This document shows, one piece after another, positions 9,284-19,193 of a DNA stretch of 64,000 bases. Position numbers and translations under genes: made by a program. The notes under the pieces are model-generated. The model was not told where the DNA came from, searched no databases, and saw nothing but the letters and a program-made list of their open reading frames with translations. The DNA is from Cereibacter changlensis JA139 (GTDB lineage Bacteria > Pseudomonadota > Alphaproteobacteria > Rhodobacterales > Rhodobacteraceae). Location: assembly GCF_003034985.1 (NCBI RefSeq), contig NZ_PZKG01000002.1:35376-99375 (forward strand), read 5' to 3'. Within the stretch, counting starts at the first letter, position 1. Each line of letters opens with the position of its first letter.

Positions 9284-12200
9284 ATGAGCAGGCAGGATGT
9301 GTCTTTGTCCGACCGCTACGATCTCGCCAAGTCTCCGGTTCTGTTGAACGGCACGCAGGCCATGGTGCGGCTGATGCTGATGCAGAAGGCGCGCGACATG
9401 GCCGCGAGGCTCAATACAGCGGGCTATGTCACCGGTTATCGCGGCTCGCCCTTGGGGGCGGTCGATCAGACCATGGCGCGGGCGAAGCGCGAGCTGGAGG
9501 CGGCGGATGTGCTGTTCCAGCCGGGGCTGAACGAGGATCTGGCCGCTACCGCCGTCTGGGGCAGCCAGCAGGCCGAGCTGCGCGGCGAGGGGCGCTTCGA
9601 CGGGGTCTTCGCGCTCTGGTACGGCAAGGGCCCGGGGGTGGACCGCTCCGGCGACGTCATGCGCCACGCCAACATGGCGGGCTCGTCGCGGCACGGCGGC
9701 GTGCTGATGGCGATGGGCGACGACCATACCGGCGAGTCCTCGACCACGCTGCACCAGTCGGACTGGGCGATGGTGGATGCCTACATGCCGGTCGTGTCCC
9801 CTGCCGGGGTGCAGGAGGTCATGGACTTCGGGCTCTACGGCTGGGCGCTGTCGCGCTTCGCCGGGGTCTGGGTCGGGCTGAAGACCATGAAGGACACGGT
9901 GGAGGCGACGGCGGTGGTCGATGGCGATCCGCATCGCCTGACCTTCCTGCGTCCCGACTTCCAGCTGCCCGAGGGCGGGCTGAACATCCGGCTGGGCGAC
10001 ACGCCCGTCGCTCAGGAAGCGCGGATGATCGACCACAAGCGCTTTGCCGCCGAAGCCTTCAGCCATGCCAACCGGATGGACCGGCGGGTCTGGGGCAGGC
10101 CCGGGGCGAAGATCGGCTTCGTCGCGGCGGGCAAGAACTGGCTCGATCTGGTGCATGCGCTGGCGCTTCTGGGCATCAACGAGACCGAGGCGGAGCGGCT
10201 GGGGATCACCACCTACAAGGTCGGGCAGGTCTGGCCGATGGACTTCCGCGGCTTCCACGACTGGGCCGAAGGGCTGGAGCTGATCGTCTGCGTCGAGGAG
10301 AAGCGCAAGCTGATCGAGGTGCAGGCCAAGGAGGCGATCTTCAACGACCGTCGCGGGCGGCGGATCTACGGCTGGCAGACCGACCGGGGCGAGGAGCTGT
10401 TCCCGACGAGGTTCGCGCTGGAGCCCGTCGGCATCGCCGAGAAACTCGGCGCCATCCTGATCGAGGAGGGGCGCGGGACGGATGCGCTGCGCGGCGCTCT
10501 GGCCCGGCTGGCCGAGGCGCGGCGGGCCGACAATGCCAAGGACATGGCGGCGCGGCTGCCCTATTTCTGCTCGGGCTGCCCGCACAATAGCTCGACCCGT
10601 CTGCCGGAAGGCAGCCGCGCCTATGCCGGTATCGGCTGTCACTACATGGTGCAGTGGATGGACCGCGAGACCACCGGCTTCACCCAGATGGGCGGCGAGG
10701 GTGCGAACTGGATCGGCGAGGCGCCGTTCTCCACCCGCGCCCATGTGTTCCAGAACCTCGGCGACGGCACCTACAACCACTCCGGCGTGCAGGCGATCCG
10801 CGCGGCCTTGGCGGCGGGGACGAACATCACCTACAAGATCCTGTTCAACGACGCCGTCGCCATGACCGGCGGCCAGACCAACGAGGGCGGGCTGACCGCC
10901 GACCGGATCGTGCGCGAGATCCAGGCGATGGGGGTCGAAACCATCGCGTTGGTGCATGACGCGAAGGAGGGGCTGGATCTTGCGGCCTTCCCCCCGGGCA
11001 TCGCGGTGCACGAGCGGGCAGAGCTGATGGATGTCCAGAAAAAGCTGAGCACGGTCAAGGGAGTGTCGGCCATCGTTTACGTGCAGACCTGCGCCGCCGA
11101 AAAGCGCCGCCGCAGGAAGCGCGGCGCCTTCCCCGACATCGACAAGCGCGTCTTCATCAACACCGAGGTCTGCGAGGGCTGCGGCGATTGCGGCGTGCAA
11201 TCGAACTGCGTCTCGATCGTGCCGGTCGAGACCGAGCTTGGCCGCAAGCGCGCCATCGACCAATCCTCCTGCAACAAGGATTTCTCCTGCCTCGCCGGCT
11301 TCTGCCCCTCCTTCGTCACGTTGGAGGGCGCGAAGCCGAAGAAGGCGGCGACCGCGCAGATCGACCTGCCGGACCTGCCGCCGCCCGTGCTTCCCGAAAT
11401 CCGCGGCACGCATAACGTGGTCATCACCGGCGTCGGCGGCACCGGCGTGGTGACGGTGGGGGCGATCCTGTCGATGGCGGCGCATCTCGACGGCAAGGGC
11501 GCCGCGATGATGGAGATGGCCGGGCTCGCGCAGAAGGGCGGCGCGGTGCATATCCACTGCCGGATCGCGGCGAGCCCGGGCGAGATCAGCGCGATCCGCG
11601 TCGCGGTGGGCGAGGCGGATGCGGTGATCGGCGGCGATCTGGTGGTGACGGCGGGGGCGAAGACGCTGGGCCTGATGACCACGGGCCGCACCGGCGCGGT
11701 GGTCAACAGCCATGACATCGTCACCGGCGAGTTCACCCGCAACACCGAATTCCGCATTCCGTCCGACCGCTTGCAGCTGTCGCTTGAAGCGCGGTTGCAG
11801 GACCGGCTGGCCTTCTTCGACGCCTCGGAGCTGGCGCGGGTGCTGATGGGCGACTCGATCTACTCCAACATGATGGTCTTCGGCGCGGCCTGGCAGCGCG
11901 GGCTGATCCCGCTGAGCGAGGCGGCGATTATGCAGGCCATCGCGCTGAACGGCACGGCGGTGGAGCAGAATACGCGCGCCTTCGCTCTGGGCCGCTGGGC
12001 GGTGCTGCATCCGGCGGAGGCCTCGGGGCTGCTGGCGCCTGCGGCGGCTGCTCCGGTCGATCCGGTGGCTTACCGCGCGAAGCGGCTGGAGGCATATCAG
12101 AGCCGCAGGCTGGCGCGGCGCTTCCTTGCGCTGGTCGAGAGCGCGCCGCCGGAACTGAGGGAGGCGGTGGCCAAGGGCTATCATCACCTGCTGGCCTACA

Positions 12201-12673
12201 AGGACGAATACGAGGTGGCGCGGCTGCATCTGTCGACGATGGAAAAGGCCCGTGCGGCCTTCGACGGCGACCTGCGTCCGGTCTTCCATCTTGCGCCGCC
12301 CTTCATGGGGGGCACGGCCAGCGACGGGCGGCCGAAGAAGCGCGCCTTCGGCCCTTGGATGCTGCCCGCCTTCCGTGTGCTCGCCCGGCTGAAGCTGCTG
12401 CGCGGCACGCCGCTTGACCCTTTCGGGCGCACGGCGGAGCGGCGGATGGAGCGCGCGCTGATCGCGGAGTTCGAGGCCGACATGGCCGAGGTGCTGCCGA
12501 AGGTCACGCCGGCGACGCTGCCGGTCGCCCGCGAGCTGGCGGAGCTGCCGCTGACCATCCGCGGCTACGGCCCGGTGAAGGAGGCCAATGCCGGGAAGGC
12601 CGCGGCCCGGCGGTTGGCGCTGCTGCAGGCCTTCCGGGCGGGCGGCGCACCCTTGCAGCATGCGGCGGAGTGA
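9284..12673 (+). CDS. indolepyruvate ferredoxin oxidoreductase, fused subunits
   Basis: 1129 aa. 2-Oxoacid:ferredoxin oxidoreductase that decarboxylates aryl pyruvates to acyl-CoA, with alpha and beta subunits in one chain. In order: an N-terminal pyrimidine/TPP-type region; the TPP-binding region YFCSGCPHNSSTRLPEG to GGEGANWIGEAPF (residues ~427-480); a 4Fe-4S segment CEGCGDCGVQSNC plus CNKDFSCLAGFCPS (~630-680); and the gamma domain NVVITGVGGTGVVTVG (~711-726). GGGAGG at 9272-9277 fits the ATG at 9284 (or 9281). Probably controlled by the divergent LysR protein. The physiological substrate may be branched-chain or aromatic 2-oxoacids. Confidence 0.93.
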   Translation: MSRQDVSLSDRYDLAKSPVLLNGTQAMVRLMLMQKARDMAARLNTAGYVTGYRGSPLGAVDQTMARAKRELEAADVLFQPGLNEDLAATAVWGSQQAELRGEGRFDGVFALWYGKGPGVDRSGDVMRHANMAGSSRHGGVLMAMGDDHTGESSTTLHQSDWAMVDAYMPVVSPAGVQEVMDFGLYGWALSRFAGVWVGLKTMKDTVEATAVVDGDPHRLTFLRPDFQLPEGGLNIRLGDTPVAQEARMIDHKRFAAEAFSHANRMDRRVWGRPGAKIGFVAAGKNWLDLVHALALLGINETEAERLGITTYKVGQVWPMDFRGFHDWAEGLELIVCVEEKRKLIEVQAKEAIFNDRRGRRIYGWQTDRGEELFPTRFALEPVGIAEKLGAILIEEGRGTDALRGALARLAEARRADNAKDMAARLPYFCSGCPHNSSTRLPEGSRAYAGIGCHYMVQWMDRETTGFTQMGGEGANWIGEAPFSTRAHVFQNLGDGTYNHSGVQAIRAALAAGTNITYKILFNDAVAMTGGQTNEGGLTADRIVREIQAMGVETIALVHDAKEGLDLAAFPPGIAVHERAELMDVQKKLSTVKGVSAIVYVQTCAAEKRRRRKRGAFPDIDKRVFINTEVCEGCGDCGVQSNCVSIVPVETELGRKRAIDQSSCNKDFSCLAGFCPSFVTLEGAKPKKAATAQIDLPDLPPPVLPEIRGTHNVVITGVGGTGVVTVGAILSMAAHLDGKGAAMMEMAGLAQKGGAVHIHCRIAASPGEISAIRVAVGEADAVIGGDLVVTAGAKTLGLMTTGRTGAVVNSHDIVTGEFTRNTEFRIPSDRLQLSLEARLQDRLAFFDASELARVLMGDSIYSNMMVFGAAWQRGLIPLSEAAIMQAIALNGTAVEQNTRAFALGRWAVLHPAEASGLLAPAAAAPVDPVAYRAKRLEAYQSRRLARRFLALVESAPPELREAVAKGYHHLLAYKDEYEVARLHLSTMEKARAAFDGDLRPVFHLAPPFMGGTASDGRPKKRAFGPWMLPAFRVLARLKLLRGTPLDPFGRTAERRMERALIAEFEADMAEVLPKVTPATLPVARELAELPLTIRGYGPVKEANAGKAAARRLALLQAFRAGGAPLQHAAE

Positions 12674-12801
12674 ACCGGGGCTGCGACGCGGAAAATCCGC
12701 GCCGCCTCACCAATGCGCTTTCACCCGGGGCGGCGAAATCCTATGCTCGCGGCCAACGGGGGCGAGGCAGGGACAAGTCCTGAAACGGGCGGGGTGCGGG
12801 C

Positions 12802-13614
12802 ATGGCGGTTGGGGTATTCGATTCGGGGCTCGGCGGGCTCACGGTGCTGGACGCGCTGCAGAAGCGTCTGCCGGAGGTGCCCTTCGTCTATTTCGGCGAC
12901 AACGCTCATGCGCCCTACGGGGTGCGGGATGCCGATGACATCTTCGCGCTGACCTGCGCCGCGACCGAACGGCTCTGGGCCGAGGGGTGCGATCTGGTGA
13001 TCCTCGCCTGCAACACCGCCTCGGCGGCGGCGCTCAGGCGGATGCAGGACGGCTGGATCCCGCAGGACAAGCGGGTGCTCGGCGTCTTCGTGCCGCTGAT
13101 CGAGGCGCTGACCGAGCGGCAATGGGGCGACAACTCGCCGCCGCGCGAGGTCGCGGTGAAGCATGTCGCGCTGTTCGCCACGCCCGCCACGGTGGCGAGC
13201 CGCGCCTTCCAGCGCGAGCTGGCCTTCCGCGCCATCGGGGTCGATGTCGAGGCCCAGCCCTGCGGCGGGGTGGTCGACGCCATCGAGCAGGGCGACGAGA
13301 TCCTGGCCGAGGCGCTGGTGCGCAGCCATGTCGAGGCCTTGAAGCGGCGGATGCCGCATCCGCAGGCGGCGATCCTCGGCTGCACCCACTACCCGCTGAT
13401 GGCCGCCGCCTTCCAGGAGGCGCTGGGGCCTGAGGTCGCCGTCTACAGCCAGGCCAATCTGGTGGCCGAGAGCCTTGCCGACTATCTGGCGCGTCGGCCG
13501 GAGTTCGTCGGTGCCGGACAGGTCTCGAAGGCCCTGACCACGGGCGATCCGAAATCGGTCTCCAGCAAGGCCACGCAATTCCTGCGGCGGCGGATCAGCT
13601 TCGAATCCGCCTGA
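12802..13614 (+). CDS. murI: glutamate racemase
   Basis: 270 aa. Supplies D-glutamate for peptidoglycan. The Asp/Ser motif [11 protein letters not shown] (residues 5-15) is followed by the two catalytic cysteines, Cys70 in ILACNTAS and Cys194 in LGCTHYPLM, in the usual spacing. [11 protein letters not shown] (30-40) is the substrate-binding segment. It lies 35 bp upstream of argC on the same strand, possibly cotranscribed. Confidence 0.96.
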   Translation: MAVGVFDSGLGGLTVLDALQKRLPEVPFVYFGDNAHAPYGVRDADDIFALTCAATERLWAEGCDLVILACNTASAAALRRMQDGWIPQDKRVLGVFVPLIEALTERQWGDNSPPREVAVKHVALFATPATVASRAFQRELAFRAIGVDVEAQPCGGVVDAIEQGDEILAEALVRSHVEALKRRMPHPQAAILGCTHYPLMAAAFQEALGPEVAVYSQANLVAESLADYLARRPEFVGAGQVSKALTTGDPKSVSSKATQFLRRRISFESA

Positions 13615-13649
13615 CGCATTATCTGAAGATACCCACGGAAGAGACTGAC

Positions 13650-14678
13650 ATGGAACACAAGATTGCCATTCTCGGCGCCTCTGGCTACACGGGCGCGGAA
13701 CTGGTCAGGCTGATCGCCACCCATCCGACGATGAAGATCGTCGCGCTGTCAGGCGACCGCAAGGCGGGGATGGAGATGGCCGAGGTGTTCCCCTTCCTGC
13801 GCCATCTCGACCTGCCGCGGCTGCAGAAGATCGAGGAGATCGATTTCTCCAATGTCGATCTGGCCTTCTGCGCCCTTCCGCATGCGACCTCGCAAGCGGT
13901 GATCGCCGAGCTGCCGGGCGATCTGAAGGTGGTCGATCTTTCCGCCGACTTCCGTCTGCGCGATCCGTCGGAATACGAGAAGTGGTACGGCAAGCCGCAT
14001 TCCGCGCCGGAGCTGCAGAAGGAGGCGGTCTACGGCCTGACCGAATTCTACCGCGACGAGATCAAGGGCGCGCGGCTGGTGGCGGGCACCGGCTGCAACG
14101 CCGCGACGGGGCAATATGCGCTGCGGCCGCTGATCGAGGCCGGGGTGATCGGGCTCGACGACATCCTGATCGACCTGAAGGCGGGCGTCTCCGGCGCGGG
14201 GCGCAGCCTGAAGGAGAACCTGCTGCATGCCGAGCTGTCGGAGGGCACCCATGCCTATTCGGCCGGCGGCAAGCACCGGCATCTGGGCGAGTTCGACCAG
14301 GAGTTCTCCAAGGCCGCCGGTCGCCCGGTGCTGGTGCGCTTCACGCCGCATCTCACGCCGATGAACCGCGGCATCCTCGCCTCGGTCTATGTCAGCGGCG
14401 ATCCGGCGGCGGTGCACGAGGCGCTGGCCAGCCGCTATGCCGCCGAGGAATTTCTCAAGGTGCTACCTTTTGGCGCACTGCCCTCGACACGCGACATCCG
14501 CGGGTCCAACTATGTGCACATAGGTGTGATTGGTGACCGGGTACCCGGCCGCGCCATGGTGGTGGCGGTGCTGGACAACCTGTGCAAGGGCTCGTCCGGG
14601 CAGGCGATGCAGAACGCCAATCTGATGCTGGGGATCGACGAGGCCTCCGGGCTGCGGCTCGCTCCCGTCTTTCCTTGA
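13650..14678 (+). CDS. argC: N-acetyl-gamma-glutamyl-phosphate reductase
   Basis: 342-aa NADPH-dependent third enzyme of arginine synthesis. The Rossmann motif [14 protein letters not shown] (residues 7-20) and the catalytic Cys149 in [17 protein letters not shown] are present; [11 protein letters not shown] and the [12 protein letters not shown] segment complete the type-1 long-form family. It follows murI and precedes ccmE at 18 bp. Confidence 0.97.
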   Translation: MEHKIAILGASGYTGAELVRLIATHPTMKIVALSGDRKAGMEMAEVFPFLRHLDLPRLQKIEEIDFSNVDLAFCALPHATSQAVIAELPGDLKVVDLSADFRLRDPSEYEKWYGKPHSAPELQKEAVYGLTEFYRDEIKGARLVAGTGCNAATGQYALRPLIEAGVIGLDDILIDLKAGVSGAGRSLKENLLHAELSEGTHAYSAGGKHRHLGEFDQEFSKAAGRPVLVRFTPHLTPMNRGILASVYVSGDPAAVHEALASRYAAEEFLKVLPFGALPSTRDIRGSNYVHIGVIGDRVPGRAMVVAVLDNLCKGSSGQAMQNANLMLGIDEASGLRLAPVFP

Positions 14679-14696
14679 GGGGAGTGTGAAAAGACC

Positions 14697-15152
14697 ATGC
14701 GGGGCCTGAAGAAGAAACGCCGGATCCAGATCATCGTGCTGGCCTTCGTGCTGCTGGGCGTCTCGACCGCGCTGATCGGCTATGCGATGCGCGACGGGAT
14801 CAACTTCTTCCGCTCGCCCAGCCAGGTGGTCAGCGACCCGCCCTCGCAGGGCGAGGTGTTCCGCATCGGCGGTCTGGTGGCCGAAGGCAGCCTGGTGCGC
14901 GGGCAGGGCGAGACGGTCAGTTTCAGCGTGACCGACACGAACGAGACGATCCCCGTCACCTTCGCCGGCGTGCTGCCGGACCTCTTTGCCGAGAACGCCG
15001 GCATGGTCGGCACCGGCAGCATGGAGAACGGCGTGTTCAAGGCGACCGAGATCCTCGCCAAGCATGACGAGACCTACATGCCGAAGGAGGTCGTTGACGC
15101 GCTGAAGGAGCAGGGCGTCTACGAGGCCCCCAGCGACCAGCCGAACGGTTGA
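14697..15152 (+). CDS. ccmE: cytochrome c maturation protein CcmE (heme chaperone)
   Basis: 151 aa. Periplasmic, membrane-anchored chaperone that covalently binds heme through a histidine and hands it to CcmF/H. An N-terminal anchor after a KKKRR start (residues ~9-30), an OB-fold, and the heme-binding LAKHDETYMPKEV with His123 and Tyr127 are all present. The other ccm genes are not in the window; ccmE next to argC is an isolated location. Confidence 0.96.
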   Translation: MRGLKKKRRIQIIVLAFVLLGVSTALIGYAMRDGINFFRSPSQVVSDPPSQGEVFRIGGLVAEGSLVRGQGETVSFSVTDTNETIPVTFAGVLPDLFAENAGMVGTGSMENGVFKATEILAKHDETYMPKEVVDALKEQGVYEAPSDQPNG

Positions 15153-15210
15153 GTAACCCGATCTTGACCGCCTGACGCCAGCCTTCCCGGGTCGCAACCC
15201 GGGAGGCCCC

Positions 15211-15822
15211 ATGCAGACGGTTCAGGAGATTGCCAAAGAGATCGTCGCCCGCGAGGGCGGCTTTGTCGACGACTCGGACGATCCGGGCGGGCCGACGAAA
15301 CATGGGGTGACGCTGGCCACGCTGCGGCGGCTCGGGTTTGATCTGACCGGCGACGGGCAGACATCGGTCGAGGATTTGCGGCGGTTGAGCCGGGCGCAGG
15401 CCGAGACGATCTTCGTCGAGCAGTATTTCAGGAAGCCGGGGCTCGGCAGCCTGCCCGAGCCGCTGCAGCCTAGCGTCTTCGACATGTATGTGAACGCGGG
15501 CCCGGCGGCGGTGAAGATCCTGCAGCGGCTCTTGGAGGACATGGGCTTTGCCTGCGCCGTCGACGGCCTCGTCGGGCCGCAGACCATCCGCGCCGCGCAG
15601 CTGGCGCAGGAGGCGGCGCCCGCGCATCTGGCCGATGCCTATGCAATCGCGCGGCGGAACTACTATTACGCTCTGGCCGACGGCCGCCCGGCCTCGCGCA
15701 AATATGCGCGGCGGCGCGATGGCGGCAAAGGCGGCTGGATCACCCGGGCCGAGAGCTTCATGCAGCCGCGCTACCGGCTGACCGAGGCGCAGCATCGGGT
15801 GCGGGTGGCGGCATGGGCGTGA
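15211..15822 (+). CDS. holin-associated N-acetylmuramidase, GH108 endolysin
   Basis: 203 aa. Peptidoglycan-cleaving lysozyme-like enzyme. The GH108 catalytic motif E-G-G is in IVAREGGFVDDSDDPGGPTKHGVT (Glu15), and a C-terminal peptidoglycan-binding domain spans roughly residues 100-190. There is no signal peptide, so export needs a holin, which is encoded next with a 10-bp overlap. An endolysin-holin pair of this kind (rcc00555/rcc00556) releases the gene transfer agent of Rhodobacter capsulatus. No phage structural genes surround it, so a GTA role is likelier than a prophage remnant. Confidence 0.88.
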   Translation: MQTVQEIAKEIVAREGGFVDDSDDPGGPTKHGVTLATLRRLGFDLTGDGQTSVEDLRRLSRAQAETIFVEQYFRKPGLGSLPEPLQPSVFDMYVNAGPAAVKILQRLLEDMGFACAVDGLVGPQTIRAAQLAQEAAPAHLADAYAIARRNYYYALADGRPASRKYARRRDGGKGGWITRAESFMQPRYRLTEAQHRVRVAAWA

Positions 15823-16289
15823 TCTCGCGGCTGATCGGCGCGCCCGGCGCGGTCTCGGCGCTGGGAGAGGCGGCGCAAGACGTGGCCGAGGTGTTCACCC
15901 CGAACGCCACCCGGGCGCAGGAGCTGTCGTCCGAGGCGCAGCAGGCGGCGCTGGCGCAGCTTGGCGCGGAATACCAGAGCGCCGGGGCAGGGGGCTTCGA
16001 CCGCTTCGTCAACGGGCTGAACCGCCTGCCGCGCCCACTCCTGGCCTTCGGCACGCTGGCGCTGTTCGGCTATGCCATGGTCGATCCGGACAGTTTCGGG
16101 CGGCGCATGGTGGGGCTGAACCTGGTGCCCGAGCCGCTGTGGTGGCTCTTGGCGGCGATCGTCGGCTTCTACTTCGGCGCGCGCGAGGCGCATTACTTCC
16201 GCTTCCGCCCGGTGGCCGCGCCGCCAGCGACAGCGGCGGTCGCGGAGGAAAACCCGGCGCTGGAGGACTGGCGCGCGGCGCGCGGCTGA
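15813..16289 (+). CDS. holin family protein
   Basis: 158 aa. Probable inner-membrane holin that lets the preceding endolysin reach the wall. It has an amphipathic N-terminal half, hydrophobic segments at about residues 75-92 (PRPLLAFGTLALFGYAMV) and 108-123 (PLWWLLAAIVGFYFG), and a soluble tail, as in the 3TM-holin family. The ATG lies 10 bp inside the endolysin gene, indicating coupled translation. It ends 85 bp before argS. Confidence 0.82.
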   Translation: MGVISRLIGAPGAVSALGEAAQDVAEVFTPNATRAQELSSEAQQAALAQLGAEYQSAGAGGFDRFVNGLNRLPRPLLAFGTLALFGYAMVDPDSFGRRMVGLNLVPEPLWWLLAAIVGFYFGAREAHYFRFRPVAAPPATAAVAEENPALEDWRAARG

Positions 16290-16374
16290 GCAGGGGCGGC
16301 GGGGGTGACCCTGCCGCCATTGACCCGCAGGCCCGGCTCTGGCATTCCCGGTTGCGATAATCAGGACGCAACCT

Positions 16375-18117
16375 ATGAACCTCTTTTCCGAAATCCGCAG
16401 TCTCGTCATCGCCTCGCTGGATGACATGGCCCGCGCGGGTGAGCTTCCCTCCGGTCTCGACACCGCCGCCGTCGCGGTGGAGCCGCCGCGCGATCCGGCG
16501 CATGGCGACATGGCGACCAATGCCGCGATGGTGCTGGCCAAGCCCGCCGGTCTCGCCCCCCGCGCCATCGCCGAGGCGCTGGCCAAGCGCCTCGCGGCTG
16601 ATCCGCGCGTTGCCGGGGCCGAAGTTGCGGGGCCGGGCTTTCTGAACCTCCGTCTCTATCCTTCGGTGTGGCAGGGTCTGGTCGCCGGCGTGCTGACCGA
16701 CGGCGCCGATTACGGCCGCGCCGACATCGGGCAGGGCAAGCGGGTGAATGTGGAATTCGTCTCGGCCAACCCGACCGGGCCGATGCATGTCGGCCACGTC
16801 CGCGGCGCCGTGGTGGGCGACGCGCTGGCGCGGCTGCTGGCCTTCGCCGGCTGGGACGTGACGCGGGAATATTACATCAACGACGGCGGCGCGCAGGTCG
16901 ATGTTCTGGCGCGCTCGGCCTACGAGCGCTACCGCGAGGCGCATGGGCTGGAGCCGGAGATCCGCGAGGGGCTCTACCCCGGCGACTACCTGATCCCGGT
17001 GGGCGAGGCGCTGAAGGAGACCTTCGGCACGGCCCTTCTGGACAAGCCCGAGGCCGAATGGCTGGTGACGGTGCGCGATTTCGCCGTGCGGCGGATGATG
17101 GAGATGATCCGCGAGGATCTGGCCCAGCTCGGCGTCGAGATGGATGTCTATTCCTCCGAGAAGGCGCTCTACGGCACCGGCAAGATCGAGGCGGCGCTGG
17201 CCGAGCTGGAACGGCAGGGGCTGATCTACGAGGGCGTGCTGGAGCCGCCGAAGGGCAAGACGCTGGAAGACTGGGAGCCGCGCGAGCAGACGCTGTTCCG
17301 CTCCACCGCGCATGGCGACGACGTGGACCGCCCGGTGAAGAAATCCGACGGCGGCTGGACCTATTTCGCCCCCGACATCGCCTATCACTACGACAAGGTC
17401 ACCCGCGGCTTCGATCAGCTGATCGACATCTTCGGCGCCGACCATGGCGGCTATGTGAAGCGGATGAAGGCGGCGGTCTCGGCGCTGTCGGGCGGGCGGG
17501 TGCCGCTGGACATCAAGCTGGTGCAGCTGGTCAAGCTCTGGAAGAACGGCGAGCCCTTCAAGATGTCGAAGCGGGCGGGCACTTTCGTCACGCTGCGCGA
17601 CGTGGTCGATCTGGTGGGCGCCGACGTGACGCGCTTTGTCATGCTGACCCGCAAGAACGACGCGACGCTGGATTTCGACTTCGACAAGGTGCTGGAGCAG
17701 TCGAAGGACAACCCGGTCTTCTACGTGCAATATGCCAATGCCCGGATCAATTCGGTGCTGCGCAAGGCGCGTGAGGCGGGCGTGGACGTGACAGACGCGG
17801 CGCTGGCCGGGGCCGACATGGCCAAGCTCGACCATCCGGCGGAGCTGTCGCTGATCGGCAAGATCGCCGAATGGCCGCGTCTGGTGGAGGTCGCCGCGCG
17901 CAACAACGAGCCGCATCGGGTGGCCTTCTACCTCTACGAACTGGCCTCCGACCTACACGGGTTGTGGAACCGCGGCAATGACGAGCCCGGATTGCGCTTC
18001 ATTCAGGATGACGCCGCGACCATGCAGGCGAAAATTGCCCTCGCCCGGAGTGTGGGCGTTGTGATTTCTGCCGGTTTGGGTATCTTGGGCGTCACTCCGG
18101 TCGAGGAAATGCGCTGA
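16375..18117 (+). CDS. argS: arginine--tRNA ligase
   Basis: 580-aa class I synthetase. HVGH at residues 138-141 in [18 protein letters not shown] and a KMSKRAG motif at 396-402 form the ATP site; the anticodon-binding helical domain ends with [10 protein letters not shown]. The N-terminal Add-1 domain occupies about residues 1-90. It starts a same-strand run with the SPOR protein, nagZ, scpA and scpB. Confidence 0.97.
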   Translation: MNLFSEIRSLVIASLDDMARAGELPSGLDTAAVAVEPPRDPAHGDMATNAAMVLAKPAGLAPRAIAEALAKRLAADPRVAGAEVAGPGFLNLRLYPSVWQGLVAGVLTDGADYGRADIGQGKRVNVEFVSANPTGPMHVGHVRGAVVGDALARLLAFAGWDVTREYYINDGGAQVDVLARSAYERYREAHGLEPEIREGLYPGDYLIPVGEALKETFGTALLDKPEAEWLVTVRDFAVRRMMEMIREDLAQLGVEMDVYSSEKALYGTGKIEAALAELERQGLIYEGVLEPPKGKTLEDWEPREQTLFRSTAHGDDVDRPVKKSDGGWTYFAPDIAYHYDKVTRGFDQLIDIFGADHGGYVKRMKAAVSALSGGRVPLDIKLVQLVKLWKNGEPFKMSKRAGTFVTLRDVVDLVGADVTRFVMLTRKNDATLDFDFDKVLEQSKDNPVFYVQYANARINSVLRKAREAGVDVTDAALAGADMAKLDHPAELSLIGKIAEWPRLVEVAARNNEPHRVAFYLYELASDLHGLWNRGNDEPGLRFIQDDAATMQAKIALARSVGVVISAGLGILGVTPVEEMR

Positions 18118-18188
18118 CCAATGGCGCCCGCCGGGGTGAAACGGGCAAGACAGCGTCAGGGGCTTTCCCCGGCGCAGTGAGGCAGAGC

Positions 18189-19193
18189 ATGGCCGGCGTG
18201 GATTACGACGAGTATGAGGGCGAGTATGACGCGCCGCAGCGCCCCGCGCGGGTGCAGCGGGCGCTCAACCTCGCGGGCGGGCTCGTCTCGGTCGCGCTGA
18301 TCCTCGGCCTTGCGGTCTGGGGCTACAAGCTCGCGGTGCGCGACGTGACCGGCATCCCGGTGGTGCGCGCCATGGAAGGCCCGATGCGGATCGCGCCCGA
18401 GGATCCGGGCGGCGAGATCGCCGCGCATCAGGGGCTCTCGGTGAATGACGTGGCCGCCGTCGGCGTCGCCTCGCCGCCGCCGGAACGGCTGGTGCTGGCC
18501 CCGCGCCCGGTGGAGCTGTCGCTGGAGGACGGGGCCGGCCTGTCCGACGATGCCCCGCCGGTCGAGGGCGAGGGCTCCGACGAGCTGGCGATGGACGCCG
18601 TGGCCGAGGAGGATCCCGCGCCGCTGGAGGCCCCCTCGCAGCAGCAACCGGAACCCGCCGCCGCGCCGCTGATCGAGGATCCGACCCGCCTCGCCATCGC
18701 CGAGGCGCTGGCCGACACGGTGGAGCCGCTCTCCGCCGATACCTCCTTGCCCGACCCCGCCGCGCTGGAAGACCCGCTGGCCGAGCCGGAGGTCGAGGTC
18801 GCCGCTGCGCCCGCCGGGGCCGTCACCCGCTCGCCGCGCCCGCCGCAGCGCCCCGCCTCCGCTTCCGCCGGGGTGACGCTGGCCGCCGCCGCGCCCGCCG
18901 CGGCCGCGCCGGTGAAGGAGGTCGACCCGGCGACGCTGGCCTCCGGCACGCGGCTGGTGCAGCTTGGCGCCTTCGACGACGCCGAGGCGGCGCGCCGCGA
19001 ATGGGTGAAGCTCTCCGGCACGTTCGGCGAGCTCCTGCAGGGCAAGGCCCGCGTGGTGCAGGAGGCGCAGAGCGGCGGACGCACCTTCTACCGGCTGCGC
19101 GCCGAGGGCTTCGCCGACGAGGATGACGCGCGCCGCTTCTGCTCGGCGCTTCTGGCCGAGAACACCGCCTGCATTCCGGTCGCCGTGCGATGA
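18189..19193 (+). CDS. SPOR domain-containing cell envelope protein
   Basis: 334 aa. One membrane anchor at about residues 26-45 (LAGGLVSVALILGLAVWGYKL), a long acidic/Pro-Ala-rich periplasmic linker (about 60-245), and a C-terminal SPOR domain beginning at RLVQLGAFDDAEAARREW. SPOR domains bind denuded septal glycan, so the protein is probably recruited to the division site. It overlaps nagZ by 4 bp. The ATG at 18189 is preferred over a GTG four codons upstream. Confidence 0.88.
   Translation: MAGVDYDEYEGEYDAPQRPARVQRALNLAGGLVSVALILGLAVWGYKLAVRDVTGIPVVRAMEGPMRIAPEDPGGEIAAHQGLSVNDVAAVGVASPPPERLVLAPRPVELSLEDGAGLSDDAPPVEGEGSDELAMDAVAEEDPAPLEAPSQQQPEPAAAPLIEDPTRLAIAEALADTVEPLSADTSLPDPAALEDPLAEPEVEVAAAPAGAVTRSPRPPQRPASASAGVTLAAAAPAAAAPVKEVDPATLASGTRLVQLGAFDDAEAARREWVKLSGTFGELLQGKARVVQEAQSGGRTFYRLRAEGFADEDDARRFCSALLAENTACIPVAVR

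Noticed and set aside
9245..12661. 1138-aa open frame opposite the indolepyruvate oxidoreductase gene
   Set aside because: It is the antisense shadow of a high-GC gene, rich in Arg/His/Gln with no recognisable domain, while the forward strand encodes a full TPP/Fe-S enzyme.
15211..16289. Prophage remnant
   Set aside because: Only lysis genes are present, no integrase, attachment repeats or capsid/tail genes, and the flanks are conserved housekeeping genes; a GTA lysis module fits better.
16009..17916. 635-aa leftward frame opposite argS
   Set aside because: Antisense shadow of the synthetase gene.
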